From NCBI GenBank assembly GCA_023389295.1, contig JAEWEO010000304.1:1-26437 (forward strand): 26,437 bases of DNA, in the 5' to 3' direction. Positions 7,156 to 15,435 of this stretch are shown in pieces. The DNA is from Bacillota bacterium (GTDB lineage: Bacteria; Bacillota; Clostridia; Lachnospirales; Lachnospiraceae). The translations under genes were made by a program, and so were the position numbers. Position 1 is the first letter of the stretch. Each line of letters starts with the position of its first letter. The notes below the pieces were generated by a model. That model was not told the DNA's origin. It did not search any database and saw nothing but the letters and a program-made list of their open reading frames with translations.

Positions 7156-7234
7156 GGAAACGAAAGGGTTTCAACAATTATCAATGTTTATCTAAAAGGA
7201 TAACCATTGATAAGGGCTGAAGCTCTTTTATATT
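7156..7234 (+). ncRNA. Tandem leader hairpin, copy 2 (adjacent to the livK ribosome site)
   Basis: It has the same architecture as copy 1: aaagggtttca (7163-7173) pairs with tgaagctcttt (7218-7228) using two G-U pairs, and ttatcaatg (7178-7186) pairs with cattgataa (7205-7213). The loop stem differs in sequence (ttatc/gataa) but still pairs, which suggests the structure matters. It ends about 9 nt before the livK ribosome site. Confidence 0.6.
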
Positions 7235-7258
7235 ACAAATTTAAGGAGGTAGAGATTT

Positions 7259-8455
7259 ATGAAAAAAAGGTTCTTATCATTGGTACTTGTTATTGCAATG
7301 CTTGGATATATCCTATCAGGCTGCGCAAGTACAACAAAATCAGAAACATCAGGTACTACACCGACTTCAGATGATTCTGAAGCAGGTTCATCAACAACCG
7401 GTGAAGAAGACAACATCGTCCGTATTGGCGTTGTTTGTACGCTCACAGGTGGTAGCGCAATTTATGGTGAAGGTGCAAAGAATGCTGTAACTATGGCAGC
7501 AGATGAAATTAATAACAACGACAGTAAAATTAAAGTTGAAATTGTTGGAATTGTTGATGATGCCAGTGATTCTAAACAGGCAGTGAATGCTTATAATAGC
7601 TTAGAGCCTAAATCACCGGAAGCAGTCGTTGGTGCATTTTTCTCATCCGTTACCTTACCTATGGCTGAGATAGCAAAAGAGCAAAACATGTTATTACTTG
7701 CTACAGGGGCTACAAACAAAAAAGTAACAGAAGTAGGACCTACAATTTTTAGAGATTGCTTCATCGATCCTTATCAAGGCAAGATGGCAGCACAATTTGC
7801 AAAAGAACAGGGAGCAACAAAGGCAGCTATTATCTATGCAAAAGATGATGATTACTCCAATGGTCTAAAGGATGCATTTGTAGAAAATTCAGCAGCTAAT
7901 GGCATTGAAATTGTATATACCGGTGAATGTACAACGAAGGATACAGACTTCACAGCGCAGGCTTCACAGTCGGTTGCAGCCGGAGCAGATTTCATATTCT
8001 ATCCTGCTTTTCTTGATACAGTCCCATTGCTAGTACAGCAGGTTAGAGATGCAGGATATGAAGGTATCATCATGGGTGGAGATGGCTGGGATGGTTCCGA
8101 TACAACAGGTCTTGAATCATATTTTGAAAAATGTTATTTTACAAACCATTATTCATCAGAAGATACAGCACCGGCTGTTCAAGAATTTGTTACGAAATAC
8201 ACCGAGAATTATGGTGTAGAAAGCTTAACTGCATGTGCAGCACTCTACTATGATGCAATTTATATGTTAGTTGAAGCGGCTAAAAATGGTGGAGGTACAG
8301 ATACAGACTCCTTAGTAAAGGGTATGACTGGCATGACCTTTACTGGAGTTGGCGGTACCTTTACAATGGATGCAGATCGTAACGCTGTAAAGAGTGTTGT
8401 AATCAATACTTATGATGATGGTAAGGTTAAATGGTTAAAAACGCTAGAGCCATAA
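7259..8455 (+). CDS. livK: Branched-chain-type amino acid ABC transporter, substrate-binding lipoprotein
   Basis: This 398-residue protein starts at an ATG with an AAGGAGGT site 8 nt upstream. The signal peptide (MKKRFLSLVLVIAMLGYILS) ends in the lipobox LSGC with the lipidated cysteine at 22. A Ser/Thr-rich linker to about residue 50 follows. The rest is a class I periplasmic-binding fold of the Leu/Ile/Val type (IRIGVVCTLTG-SAIYGEGAKNAVTMAADEIN...), with GADFIFYPAFLDTVPLLVQQ and GGDGWDGSD landmarks. It delivers an amino acid to LivHMGF. The operon context (D-amino acid and 5-oxoproline enzymes) suggests the ligand may not be Leu/Ile/Val. This is an inference. Confidence 0.93.
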   Translation: MKKRFLSLVLVIAMLGYILSGCASTTKSETSGTTPTSDDSEAGSSTTGEEDNIVRIGVVCTLTGGSAIYGEGAKNAVTMAADEINNNDSKIKVEIVGIVDDASDSKQAVNAYNSLEPKSPEAVVGAFFSSVTLPMAEIAKEQNMLLLATGATNKKVTEVGPTIFRDCFIDPYQGKMAAQFAKEQGATKAAIIYAKDDDYSNGLKDAFVENSAANGIEIVYTGECTTKDTDFTAQASQSVAAGADFIFYPAFLDTVPLLVQQVRDAGYEGIIMGGDGWDGSDTTGLESYFEKCYFTNHYSSEDTAPAVQEFVTKYTENYGVESLTACAALYYDAIYMLVEAAKNGGGTDTDSLVKGMTGMTFTGVGGTFTMDADRNAVKSVVINTYDDGKVKWLKTLEP

Positions 8456-8485
8456 AATTGATAAAGAACTAAAAGTGGAGTATAT

Positions 8486-8526
8486 AATAACATACGACAC
8501 ATGAAAAAACTGCGTCGTATGTTATT
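8486..8526 (+). promoter_or_regulatory. Perfect 13-bp intercistronic hairpin between livK and livH
   Basis: aataacatacgac (8486-8498) pairs with gtcgtatgttatt (8514-8526) around a 15-nt loop. There is no U run behind it, so it more likely stabilises the livK message or slows read-through than terminates. Confidence 0.6.
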
Positions 8527-8557
8527 CATTGTATATTCGGAAGGATAGGTGTTAGAC

Positions 8558-9445
8558 ATGTCGTTACTCATTCAAAGTATGGTAAATGGTCTAAATCAAG
8601 GAGCAATATACGCATTAATCGCTCTTGGATATACCATGGTGTATGGTATCATCCGTATGATTAACTTTGCACACGGTGACTTTATTATGGTTGGTAGTTA
8701 TACCTTGTTTTATACGATACCATTAATGATTAATGCTGGTATGCCGGCGTGGACTGCAGTTTCCTTAGCAATAGTAGTTTGTACTGCGGTTGGAATTACG
8801 GTTGAGATTATAGCCTATAGACCAGTACGTAAAGCGGGTTCCATGACAGCCTTGATCACAGCCCTAGCGATGAGTCTTTTTTTAGAGAATTTGGCGATGG
8901 TATTATTTGGAGCAAATCCAAAATCAGTACCGGCTATTTTTGATCGTGCATCAATCGATATTCTTGGAGCCACATTACAAGCGAAATATTTGCTAACTTT
9001 GGGTATCGGGATCATCATAATGATTGCACTTCAATTATTTGTTAAGAAGACAAAATTAGGTAAGGCCATGAGAGCTGTTCCGCAGGATAAACAGGCAGCT
9101 ACATTAATGGGAATTAAAGTGAACAATATAATTACAATTACCTTTGGTATCGGTTCTGCACTTGCTGCTATCGCAGCACTTATGTATTGTAGTACCTATC
9201 CAAGATGTACAACAGATATGGGAAGCATGATGGGACTAAAAGCCTTTATTGCAGCCGTACTTGGTGGTATAGGAAGTATTCCGGGAGCAATGATTGGTGG
9301 TTTGATTGTTGGCTTAGTCGAAATTTTCGTTAAGGTGTATATCGCTCCCGGTTGGTATGAAGCGATTACCTATAGTCTTTTGATCATTGTATTAATTGTA
9401 AAACCATCTGGTATACTAGGCAAAAATGTTGGAGAGAAAGTGTAG
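8558..9445 (+). CDS. livH: Branched-chain-type amino acid ABC transporter permease LivH
   Basis: This 295-residue polytopic membrane protein has about eight hydrophobic segments. The N-terminal GLNQGAIYALIALGYTMVYG and INFAHGDFIMVG are LivH signatures. The ATPase-contact loop KTKLGKAMRAVPQDKQAATLMGI lies near residues 165-190. The frame is open to a GTG at 8549, but ATG at 8558 has an AGGTG site about 6 nt before it and gives the family's usual N-terminus. It pairs with LivM to form the channel. Confidence 0.94.
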   Translation: MSLLIQSMVNGLNQGAIYALIALGYTMVYGIIRMINFAHGDFIMVGSYTLFYTIPLMINAGMPAWTAVSLAIVVCTAVGITVEIIAYRPVRKAGSMTALITALAMSLFLENLAMVLFGANPKSVPAIFDRASIDILGATLQAKYLLTLGIGIIIMIALQLFVKKTKLGKAMRAVPQDKQAATLMGIKVNNIITITFGIGSALAAIAALMYCSTYPRCTTDMGSMMGLKAFIAAVLGGIGSIPGAMIGGLIVGLVEIFVKVYIAPGWYEAITYSLLIIVLIVKPSGILGKNVGEKV

Positions 9446-9453
9446 GTGGCAAA

Positions 9454-10455
9454 ATGAATTTATTCATTAATAAAAAGTGGACATATTTAATTAATTTAAT
9501 CGGAATTTGTTTGATCTTTTTTGCGTTTACGATACTTTTTAAATCAGAGGTATTGGGAACGCGAACCAACTACATAAAAGGCATTTTTACTACAGCATGC
9601 TATACCGTTATTATGGTATCTTCACTAAACCTATTAACCGGGTTTATGGGTGAATTTTCACTTGGTCATGCAGGCTTTATGTCCGTAGGGGCTTATAGCT
9701 CAGCAATTGTAACGAATATGCTTGCTGATAAAGGAATACCGAGTATATTACTTTTTGGGATTGCTCTGTTGGTAGGTGGTATCGCTGCAGCAATAACAGG
9801 CACGTTGGTTGGTATTCCGGCACTAAGACTTAGGGGGGACTACTTAGCGATTGTAACCATTGCCTTCGCGGAAATAATAAGAGTTGCTTTCTGTAATTTT
9901 GAAATTACCGGTGGGGGAAAGACAATGAGTGGTATCACAAAGCTTTCTAACTTTTACTGGTGCTTTTGGGTTATGGTAATTTGCGTGGCATTGATGTATA
10001 TGTATGTTCGCTCCAGATTCGGCCGCACGGTAGCTGCCATTCGTGAAGATTACATTGCTGCTGCCTCTAGTGGAATCAATGTTACATTCTACAAGGTATT
10101 AACCTTTGCAATTTCAGCTTTTTTTGCCGGAATAGGCGGTGCAATGTATGCACATTATATGACGGCTATGATACCTACAAATTTTAACTTCATGTATTCC
10201 GCAGAATTTTTAACTATGGTTATCATTGGTGGTACGGGATCATTAACCGGTTCTATTATCGGTGCAACCTTCTTGTCAGCCTTACCAGAGGCAATGAGAC
10301 AATTTGCAAATTACCGTATGCTTGCATATTCAGTAATTTTGGTATTGGTAATGATTTTTAAACCAAGTGGTATTTTTGGATCTTATGAGTTCTCCTTAAC
10401 AGGTACTCTTTCTAAAATATTTGGTAGAATTAAAAAGAAGGAGGTAAGTAAATGA
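9454..10455 (+). CDS. livM: Branched-chain-type amino acid ABC transporter permease LivM
   Basis: This 333-residue membrane protein shows the LivM landmarks: GFMGEFSLGHAGFMSVGAY, GIPALRLRGDYLAIVTIAFAEIIR and the contact loop SRFGRTVAAIREDYIAAASSGI. It starts 9 nt after the livH stop with AGGTGG upstream. Its stop overlaps the livG start (ATGA), so the two are translationally coupled. It forms the heterodimeric channel with LivH. Confidence 0.94.
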   Translation: MNLFINKKWTYLINLIGICLIFFAFTILFKSEVLGTRTNYIKGIFTTACYTVIMVSSLNLLTGFMGEFSLGHAGFMSVGAYSSAIVTNMLADKGIPSILLFGIALLVGGIAAAITGTLVGIPALRLRGDYLAIVTIAFAEIIRVAFCNFEITGGGKTMSGITKLSNFYWCFWVMVICVALMYMYVRSRFGRTVAAIREDYIAAASSGINVTFYKVLTFAISAFFAGIGGAMYAHYMTAMIPTNFNFMYSAEFLTMVIIGGTGSLTGSIIGATFLSALPEAMRQFANYRMLAYSVILVLVMIFKPSGIFGSYEFSLTGTLSKIFGRIKKKEVSK

Positions 10456-11234
10456 TGGGTACAGAACAACCTGTATTACAAGTATCACATTTAGGAATTG
10501 CTTTTGGAGGACTTAAGGCAGTAAGTGATTTTAATATTGAAATAGGGAAAAGCGAATTGTACGGATTAATTGGTCCAAATGGTGCCGGAAAAACAACAGT
10601 ATTTAATTTACTTACCGGTGTATGTAAGCCAACAGAAGGCGCATTTTTCCTTAACGGTGAGAAAATGAATGGAAAAAAGATGCATCAAGTAGTGCAAGCA
10701 GGCATTGCAAGAACTTTTCAAAATATACGCCTCTTTAAGAAAATGACTGCGCTCGAAAATGTAAAAGTTGCCATGAATATGAAGATGAAATATTCGGTGA
10801 TTTCAGCGTTCTTTCGCTTACCAAGTTATTGGATGGAGGAAGCAGAGATAGATACAAAAGCGAGGGAACTTTTAGATGTGGTGAATCTTGGAGATAAAGC
10901 TGATGTTGTAGCTCAGAATCTTCCATATGGACAACAAAGAAGACTTGAAATTGCAAGAGCGCTTGCAACAGGAATGAAATTGCTGCTCCTAGATGAACCT
11001 GCGGCAGGTATGAATCCTACTGAAACAGCTGACTTGATTGATATTATTTATGTTATTCGTAAAAAATTTAATGTTTCTGTATTACTGATTGAGCATGATA
11101 TGAGCTTGGTTATGAAGATATGTGAGAAAATTCAAGTCATTGATTATGGTGAAACAATAGCATTTGGAACACCAGAGGAGATTGCTAATAATCCAAGAGT
11201 TATTGAGGCTTATCTCGGTAAAGATGACGAATAG
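10452..11234 (+). CDS. livG: Branched-chain-type amino acid ABC transporter ATPase LivG
   Basis: This 260-residue ATPase has Walker A GPNGAGKTT at about 41-49, a signature in the LivG form LPYGQQRRLEIARAL near 156-170, Walker B LLLLDEPAAGMNP near 177 and the switch histidine in LLIEHDMSLV. The family's C-terminal IEAYLGKDDE is present. All catalytic residues are intact. The first of two adjacent ATGs (10452) overlaps the livM stop. It works with LivF. Confidence 0.95.
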   Translation: MMGTEQPVLQVSHLGIAFGGLKAVSDFNIEIGKSELYGLIGPNGAGKTTVFNLLTGVCKPTEGAFFLNGEKMNGKKMHQVVQAGIARTFQNIRLFKKMTALENVKVAMNMKMKYSVISAFFRLPSYWMEEAEIDTKARELLDVVNLGDKADVVAQNLPYGQQRRLEIARALATGMKLLLLDEPAAGMNPTETADLIDIIYVIRKKFNVSVLLIEHDMSLVMKICEKIQVIDYGETIAFGTPEEIANNPRVIEAYLGKDDE

Positions 11235-11247
11235 GGGGAGAGTACAT

Positions 11248-11955
11248 ATGTTATCAATTAAAGATTTACATGTTTCATATGGTGCTATTCACGCCATTCA
11301 TGGAGTTGGCCTAGAAGTCAATGATGGTGAAATTGTTTCACTAATCGGAGCAAACGGTGCCGGAAAAACAACAATATTGCATACAGTTACCGGTCTTAAG
11401 ACTGCAAAAAGCGGATCGATAACTTATGGTGATCTTGACCTGCGTGCAACGGATGCCAGCAAATTAATTAGATATGGTATTAGCCATGTTCCGGAAGGAA
11501 GACATATTTTTCCCGATATGACAGTAATGGAAAATTTGGAAATGGGTGCTTACTCTACAAAAAAGAGTAAAAGTGGGCTAGAAAAAAACTTCAAGGAAGT
11601 ATTTGAACGTTTCCCGAGATTAAAGGAAAGATACAAGCAACTGGCAGGAACATTGTCAGGTGGTGAACAACAGATGCTGGCAATGGGCAGAGCATTAATG
11701 TCAGAACCTAAAATATTATTACTTGATGAACCTTCCATGGGACTATCGCCTATCTTAGTAAAGGAAATATTCAGTATTATTCGATATTGCCATGATATTG
11801 GGATAACCATATTATTAGTTGAGCAGAATGCAAAAATGGCACTTGGTATCGCAGACAGAGCTTATGTTTTGGAGACCGGTAATATTACATTTAGTGGAAA
11901 TGCCAAGGAGTTGATGGAAGATGACAGAGTCCGTAAAGCTTATCTTGGCCAATAG
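11248..11955 (+). CDS. livF: Branched-chain-type amino acid ABC transporter ATPase LivF
   Basis: This 235-residue ATPase has Walker A GANGAGKTT at about 34-42, the signature LSGGEQQMLAMGRAL near 136 and Walker B ILLLDEPSMGLSP near 156. An intact LLVEQNAKMAL switch region and the LivF C-terminus VRKAYLGQ complete it. The frame runs back to 11164 inside livG, but ATG at 11248 follows GGGGGAG with 7 nt spacing and gives the family N-terminus (MLSIKDLHVSYG). It is the last gene of the transporter part of the cluster. Confidence 0.95.
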   Translation: MLSIKDLHVSYGAIHAIHGVGLEVNDGEIVSLIGANGAGKTTILHTVTGLKTAKSGSITYGDLDLRATDASKLIRYGISHVPEGRHIFPDMTVMENLEMGAYSTKKSKSGLEKNFKEVFERFPRLKERYKQLAGTLSGGEQQMLAMGRALMSEPKILLLDEPSMGLSPILVKEIFSIIRYCHDIGITILLVEQNAKMALGIADRAYVLETGNITFSGNAKELMEDDRVRKAYLGQ

Positions 11956-11982
11956 TCTCACTAATAACTTGTGAGATATTTA
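11956..11982 (+). terminator. Weak hairpin after livF
   Basis: tctcac (11956-11961) and gtgaga (11971-11976) form a 6-bp stem followed by tatttatt. It may partly separate the transporter genes from the enzymes below; full termination is doubtful. Confidence 0.35.
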
Positions 11983-11992
11983 TTATAGTGAT

Positions 11993-12019
11993 GCCGCCGT
12001 TAGGCGACAAAATGGAGGT
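11993..12019 (+). promoter_or_regulatory. GC-rich hairpin directly ahead of a ribosome site (cassette copy 1)
   Basis: gccgcc-GTTA-ggcgac forms a short GC stem with one C-A mismatch, followed 5 nt later by GGAGGT and the ATG at 12024. Nearly the same 34-nt arrangement recurs before pxpC at 15405-15438. Confidence 0.5.
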
Positions 12020-12023
12020 AAGT

Positions 12024-12647
12024 ATGGAACATTTTATTCTTGCTATTACAAGAACCTGCGGCAGTGGAGCAACCACCATTAGTAAAATGCTTGCAGCAGA
12101 TTATGGAATTGCATTATATGATCGGCAGCTTTTGCGCTTAGCTTCAGAAGACAGTGGGATTAATGAAACCTTATTTTTAGAAGCAGATGAAACGGTAAAA
12201 AATACAATTTTGTATCATGTTTCTAAGAAGGTGTACAATGGAGAATTAATTCTTCCAGAAAGTGATAATTTCACTTCAGACAATAACCTTTTTAATTATC
12301 AGGCCAAAGTATTAAGGAATCTTGCTGAAATAGAATCCTATATTGTGATTGGAAGATGTGGTGATTATATTTTACGGGACAGAAAAAACACGATCTCCAT
12401 TTTCCTGACTGCGGATGAAGAGACTTGCATACAACATGTGATGGAGCGGCTTGTCTGCAATAAGAAAGAAGCCAGAAAATATATAGCGAAAAATAATAAA
12501 TACAGAAGCAATTATTATGCTTATCACACCGGGAGAAAATGGAGAAATCCTGACAATTATGACCTGTGCCTCAATACCGGTAAACTGGGGTATGAAAACA
12601 CAGTTGAAATAATCAAGAACTATGTATCATTAAGACTAGGTGAATAG
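12024..12647 (+). CDS. Cytidylate kinase-like family protein (role unknown)
   Basis: This 207-residue P-loop protein belongs to the cytidylate-kinase-like family. A glycine-rich loop (RTCGSGATTISKMLA) sits at about 10-24. LYDRQLLRLASEDSGI at about 37-52 and the FLTADEETCIQHVMERL / KARKYI lid region near 130-155 follow the same layout. The family's true substrate is unknown. The upstream frame begins at 11988, but ATG at 12024 has GGAGGT right before it. It lies between the Liv transporter and the amino-acid enzymes, and no cytidine chemistry is apparent there. It may phosphorylate something in this pathway, or it may be regulatory. Confidence 0.85.
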   Translation: MEHFILAITRTCGSGATTISKMLAADYGIALYDRQLLRLASEDSGINETLFLEADETVKNTILYHVSKKVYNGELILPESDNFTSDNNLFNYQAKVLRNLAEIESYIVIGRCGDYILRDRKNTISIFLTADEETCIQHVMERLVCNKKEARKYIAKNNKYRSNYYAYHTGRKWRNPDNYDLCLNTGKLGYENTVEIIKNYVSLRLGE

Positions 12648-12729
12648 AATCTATACTACCCCAAAGCTGTAAAATGCTTAATGATTGTTACAAGATAATA
12701 TAAAATAAATAGAAATCAGGTGTAAATTA

Positions 12730-13578
12730 GTGGAAAACTTAGGGTATTATGATGGTAAATATGACTTGATAGAAAACATGACAGTACCTTTTGATGACAG
12801 AGTTCATTATTATGGTGATGGAGTTTATGATGCTACCTGTGCGGGTAATCATATTATATTTAATTTGGAGGAGCATATTGAAAGGTTTTATAACAGTGCC
12901 GGCTTACTGCAAATTCAAATTCCTCTTACCAAGGAAGAGCTAAAGAAAACTCTGATTGAGATGGTAAGTAAGGTAGATGGAGAAGAACTTTTTGTTTATT
13001 GGCAGGTTACTAGGGCGGTTGCACCAAGAAAACATACATTTCCTGAACAAGATGCAAAATTATGGATTATGATTAGACCATCAAAAATAGGTGATCCAAA
13101 TAAACCATTAAAACTAATGACTATTGAAGATACAAGGTTTTTACATTGTAACATAAAGACACTGAATTTAATACCGAATGTTATGGCTTCACAAAAAGGT
13201 GAGTTGGCTGGCTGCGATGAGATTATATTCCATCGTGGTGATAGAGTAACAGAATGTTCCCATAGCAATTTACATATTATTAAAGATGGTATATTTGTTA
13301 CGCCTCCGGCAGATCATTATATCCTTCCCGGAATTGCCAGAGCTCATTTGATTAAAATGTGTAAGCAATTAGGGATTCCGGTAGATGAGACGATATTTAC
13401 GGTAAAAGAAATGATGGAGGCAGATGAGGTTATTGTAAGTTCTTCAAGTAATTTTTGCTTGTCAGTTTATGAAATAGATAATCAAAAAGTTGGAGGTAAA
13501 GCACAGAAGCTACTTCATAAATTACAAGATGCACTTATGGATGAATACCTAATAGCCACACATCAGAAGGAGGCTTAA
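12730..13578 (+). CDS. dat: D-amino acid aminotransferase (fold-type IV, PLP)
   Basis: This 282-residue enzyme should catalyse D-amino acid + 2-oxoglutarate <-> 2-oxo acid + D-glutamate. It aligns by eye with Bacillus D-alanine aminotransferase through its whole length: FDDRVHYYGDGVYD (about 21-34), WQVTRAVAPRKHTFP (91-105), EDTRFLHCNIKTLNL (133-147) and RVTECSHSN (172-180). The PLP lysine is K143 and the PLP-binding glutamate E175. Y33, R100 and H102 correspond to the substrate carboxylate trap that separates D-AATs from branched-chain aminotransferases. The start is GTG at 12730 with a modest AGGTG site. A frame-wise tight junction (6 nt) joins it to the D-glutamate cyclase-like gene, which would consume its product. 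Confidence 0.88.
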   Translation: MENLGYYDGKYDLIENMTVPFDDRVHYYGDGVYDATCAGNHIIFNLEEHIERFYNSAGLLQIQIPLTKEELKKTLIEMVSKVDGEELFVYWQVTRAVAPRKHTFPEQDAKLWIMIRPSKIGDPNKPLKLMTIEDTRFLHCNIKTLNLIPNVMASQKGELAGCDEIIFHRGDRVTECSHSNLHIIKDGIFVTPPADHYILPGIARAHLIKMCKQLGIPVDETIFTVKEMMEADEVIVSSSSNFCLSVYEIDNQKVGGKAQKLLHKLQDALMDEYLIATHQKEA

Positions 13579-13584
13579 TAATCC

Positions 13585-14661
13585 ATGACGAATGAGGAAT
13601 TGACAATATATAACATGGGAGAGAATTTAGATGCGCTGATGAATTTAGATCCCAGAGGTTATGGAGTCTGCCGTATTCTATATGCCGGCAGCAGGGCATA
13701 TACAGGCGAGCCACTAACAATGCACTGTGCAAAAAAAATGGTTGAGAATATTAAAGCTAATGACTTTATATTTATTATTACCGGTTTTATATTGATTCCT
13801 CATAAAGCACCGGAAATGGATGGAGTTGTGAGCTCAATGCTCCTTGCCCGTTCCTTAGTACAGGCTTTTGATGCAAAACCTGTGATTATTTGTCCCAACG
13901 AGAATTTAGAAGCTGTAAAAAAGTGTGCAAGTGTTGTAGGGCTTCATTGCTATGAAGATTTGGATAAGGTAGAGGAGCTTCCCATTTCCATGGGAGTCGT
14001 TGCCTTTTCAAAAGATAGGGATGGAGCAGAGGAACAAACAGAACAGATCATCTCAAAGATTCTCCCGAAGGCTGTTATTGCGATTGAGGCACCAGGGGCA
14101 AATGAATGTGGTGAATATCATAATGCAATAGGGGTAAACGTTACCGAGCTAGAAGCAAAGACGGATGTTTTATTTCAAAGATTAAAGGATATAGGTGTTC
14201 TGAATTTTGCCATAGGTGATTTGGGAAATGAAATTGGTATGGGTACCATAGGGGGACATATTAAAAAATATATTCCTTACGCGGCAGAAAATCAGTGTAA
14301 GTGTGATTGTCATAATGGTATTCTGGCGGCAACAAAGGCAGACAATATTATCACTGCAACAGTATCTGATTGGGGCTGCTATGGACTCATGGCAGCAGTT
14401 GCTTTTCTGAAAAAAGACTTGGATATATTCCATAAGGGAGATATGGAAATGGAAGTTATGCGGGTTGCTACAAGAAGTGGCATAATTGATATGACAGGTT
14501 CCCTAATCCCCGGAATTGACGGCTTTAATACAAAAATGAATGTTAACATTGTTGAACTTATGCGCCAGTGTGTAGGATATGCAATAAAGTTCGAGGGAAA
14601 AACAAATCACTGGTTTGATCATGTTATTGCGAAGGGATTCTTTCAGGAATGGAGGCAGTAA
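13585..14661 (+). CDS. DUF4392 protein, D-glutamate cyclase-like
   Basis: This 358-residue protein matches the DUF4392 family, the C-terminal half of vertebrate D-glutamate cyclase, which converts D-glutamate to 5-oxo-D-proline. The clearest landmark is NFAIGDLGNEIGMGTIG at about 206-222 (family form GIGDGGNEIGMG). FIITGFILIPHKAPEMDGVV near 66-85 and VIAIEAPGANECGEYHNAIG near 166-185 also fit. A small cysteine cluster, CKCDCH, occurs at about 243-248. It starts 6 nt after the dat stop, and its own stop overlaps the pxpB ATG. Position between a D-Glu-producing enzyme and 5-oxoprolinase strongly supports the function. Confidence 0.85.
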   Translation: MTNEELTIYNMGENLDALMNLDPRGYGVCRILYAGSRAYTGEPLTMHCAKKMVENIKANDFIFIITGFILIPHKAPEMDGVVSSMLLARSLVQAFDAKPVIICPNENLEAVKKCASVVGLHCYEDLDKVEELPISMGVVAFSKDRDGAEEQTEQIISKILPKAVIAIEAPGANECGEYHNAIGVNVTELEAKTDVLFQRLKDIGVLNFAIGDLGNEIGMGTIGGHIKKYIPYAAENQCKCDCHNGILAATKADNIITATVSDWGCYGLMAAVAFLKKDLDIFHKGDMEMEVMRVATRSGIIDMTGSLIPGIDGFNTKMNVNIVELMRQCVGYAIKFEGKTNHWFDHVIAKGFFQEWRQ

Positions 14662-15380
14662 TGCGTATAATACCGGCAGGAGATTTAGCACTCGTTGTGG
14701 AATTTGGTAATGAAATAAGCACTGCTTGTAATGATCAAGTCAAGCGGTTGAACCAAAGCATAAGAAAAAGTGAAATAAAGGGTATCATTGAGACCGTGCC
14801 CACATTTCGTTCTTTATTGGTGTATTATGATCCTTTAAAAATTACATATAAAAAACTTTGTAAATATATCCGGTCTGTTTCTAATAAAGGAGGAGATATG
14901 TCAGCAAAGACAAATAGAATTATTGAAATTCCTGTATGCTATGGAGGACAGTATGGTGAAGACCTAGTAGATGTTGCCAAATGTGTTGGAATGAGTGAAG
15001 CAGAGGTAATTAATATTCATTCGGGTGTGAATTATTTGATTTATATGTTGGGATTTTTGCCTGGATTTCCTTATCTGGGCGGACTTGATAAACGGTTGGA
15101 GACTCCAAGGTTATCGAATCCGAGAATATCAATTCCGGCCGGTTCTGTTGGTATAGGAGGAGAACAGACAGGTGTTTATCCAATCGTCTCACCAGGAGGA
15201 TGGAGGCTGATCGGAAGAACACCATTAAAGCTTTATGACAGTAAACGCGAGAACCCAACCCTTTATCACGCAGGAGAATATATTCATTTTCAACCGATTG
15301 AGGAAGCTGAATTTGTACGTATCGAGGAGCTGGTTAAAAGTGGACAGTATCAGTGTAAGATAACCATTATAAATTCATAG
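14661..15380 (+). CDS. pxpB: 5-oxoprolinase subunit PxpB (KipI family)
   Basis: This 239-residue protein is the KipI/PxpB subunit of the ATP-dependent 5-oxoprolinase that opens 5-oxoproline to glutamate with PxpA and PxpC. Landmarks are the N-terminal MRIIPAGDLALVVEFG, INIHSGVNYLIYMLGFLPGF and GIGGEQTGVYPIVSPGGWRLIGRTP (about 163-190). An earlier in-frame ATG exists at 14649, but ATG at 14661 follows GGAGG with 5 nt spacing, overlaps the upstream stop by one base and gives the usual family start. Bacillus KipI also inhibits the sporulation kinase KinA, an extra role not evident here. Confidence 0.93.
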   Translation: MRIIPAGDLALVVEFGNEISTACNDQVKRLNQSIRKSEIKGIIETVPTFRSLLVYYDPLKITYKKLCKYIRSVSNKGGDMSAKTNRIIEIPVCYGGQYGEDLVDVAKCVGMSEAEVINIHSGVNYLIYMLGFLPGFPYLGGLDKRLETPRLSNPRISIPAGSVGIGGEQTGVYPIVSPGGWRLIGRTPLKLYDSKRENPTLYHAGEYIHFQPIEEAEFVRIEELVKSGQYQCKITIINS

Positions 15381-15404
15381 TGAACTTCTTCTCTAATTAT
15401 TTTT

Positions 15405-15428
15405 GCCGTCGCAAGGCGGCGGAATGGA
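15405..15428 (+). promoter_or_regulatory. GNRA-capped hairpin directly ahead of the pxpC ribosome site (cassette copy 2)
   Basis: gccgtc-GCAA-ggcggc (15405-15420) forms a complete 6-bp stem (one G-U) closed by a GNRA tetraloop, followed by GGAG and the ATG at 15436. About 26 of 34 bases match the cassette at 11993-12026. Confidence 0.6.
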
Positions 15429-15435
15429 GCTAAAT

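Noticed and set aside
7022..7234. Tandem repeats as a CRISPR array or T-box leader
   Set aside because: Only two units, with no spacers of uniform length and no cas genes; no T-box sequence (AGGGTGGNACCGCG-like) is present.
12730..13578. Class IV aminotransferase as IlvE (branched-chain) because of the Liv genes next door
   Set aside because: The residues APRKH and the NIKTLNL segment follow Bacillus D-amino acid aminotransferase, and the next gene uses D-glutamate.
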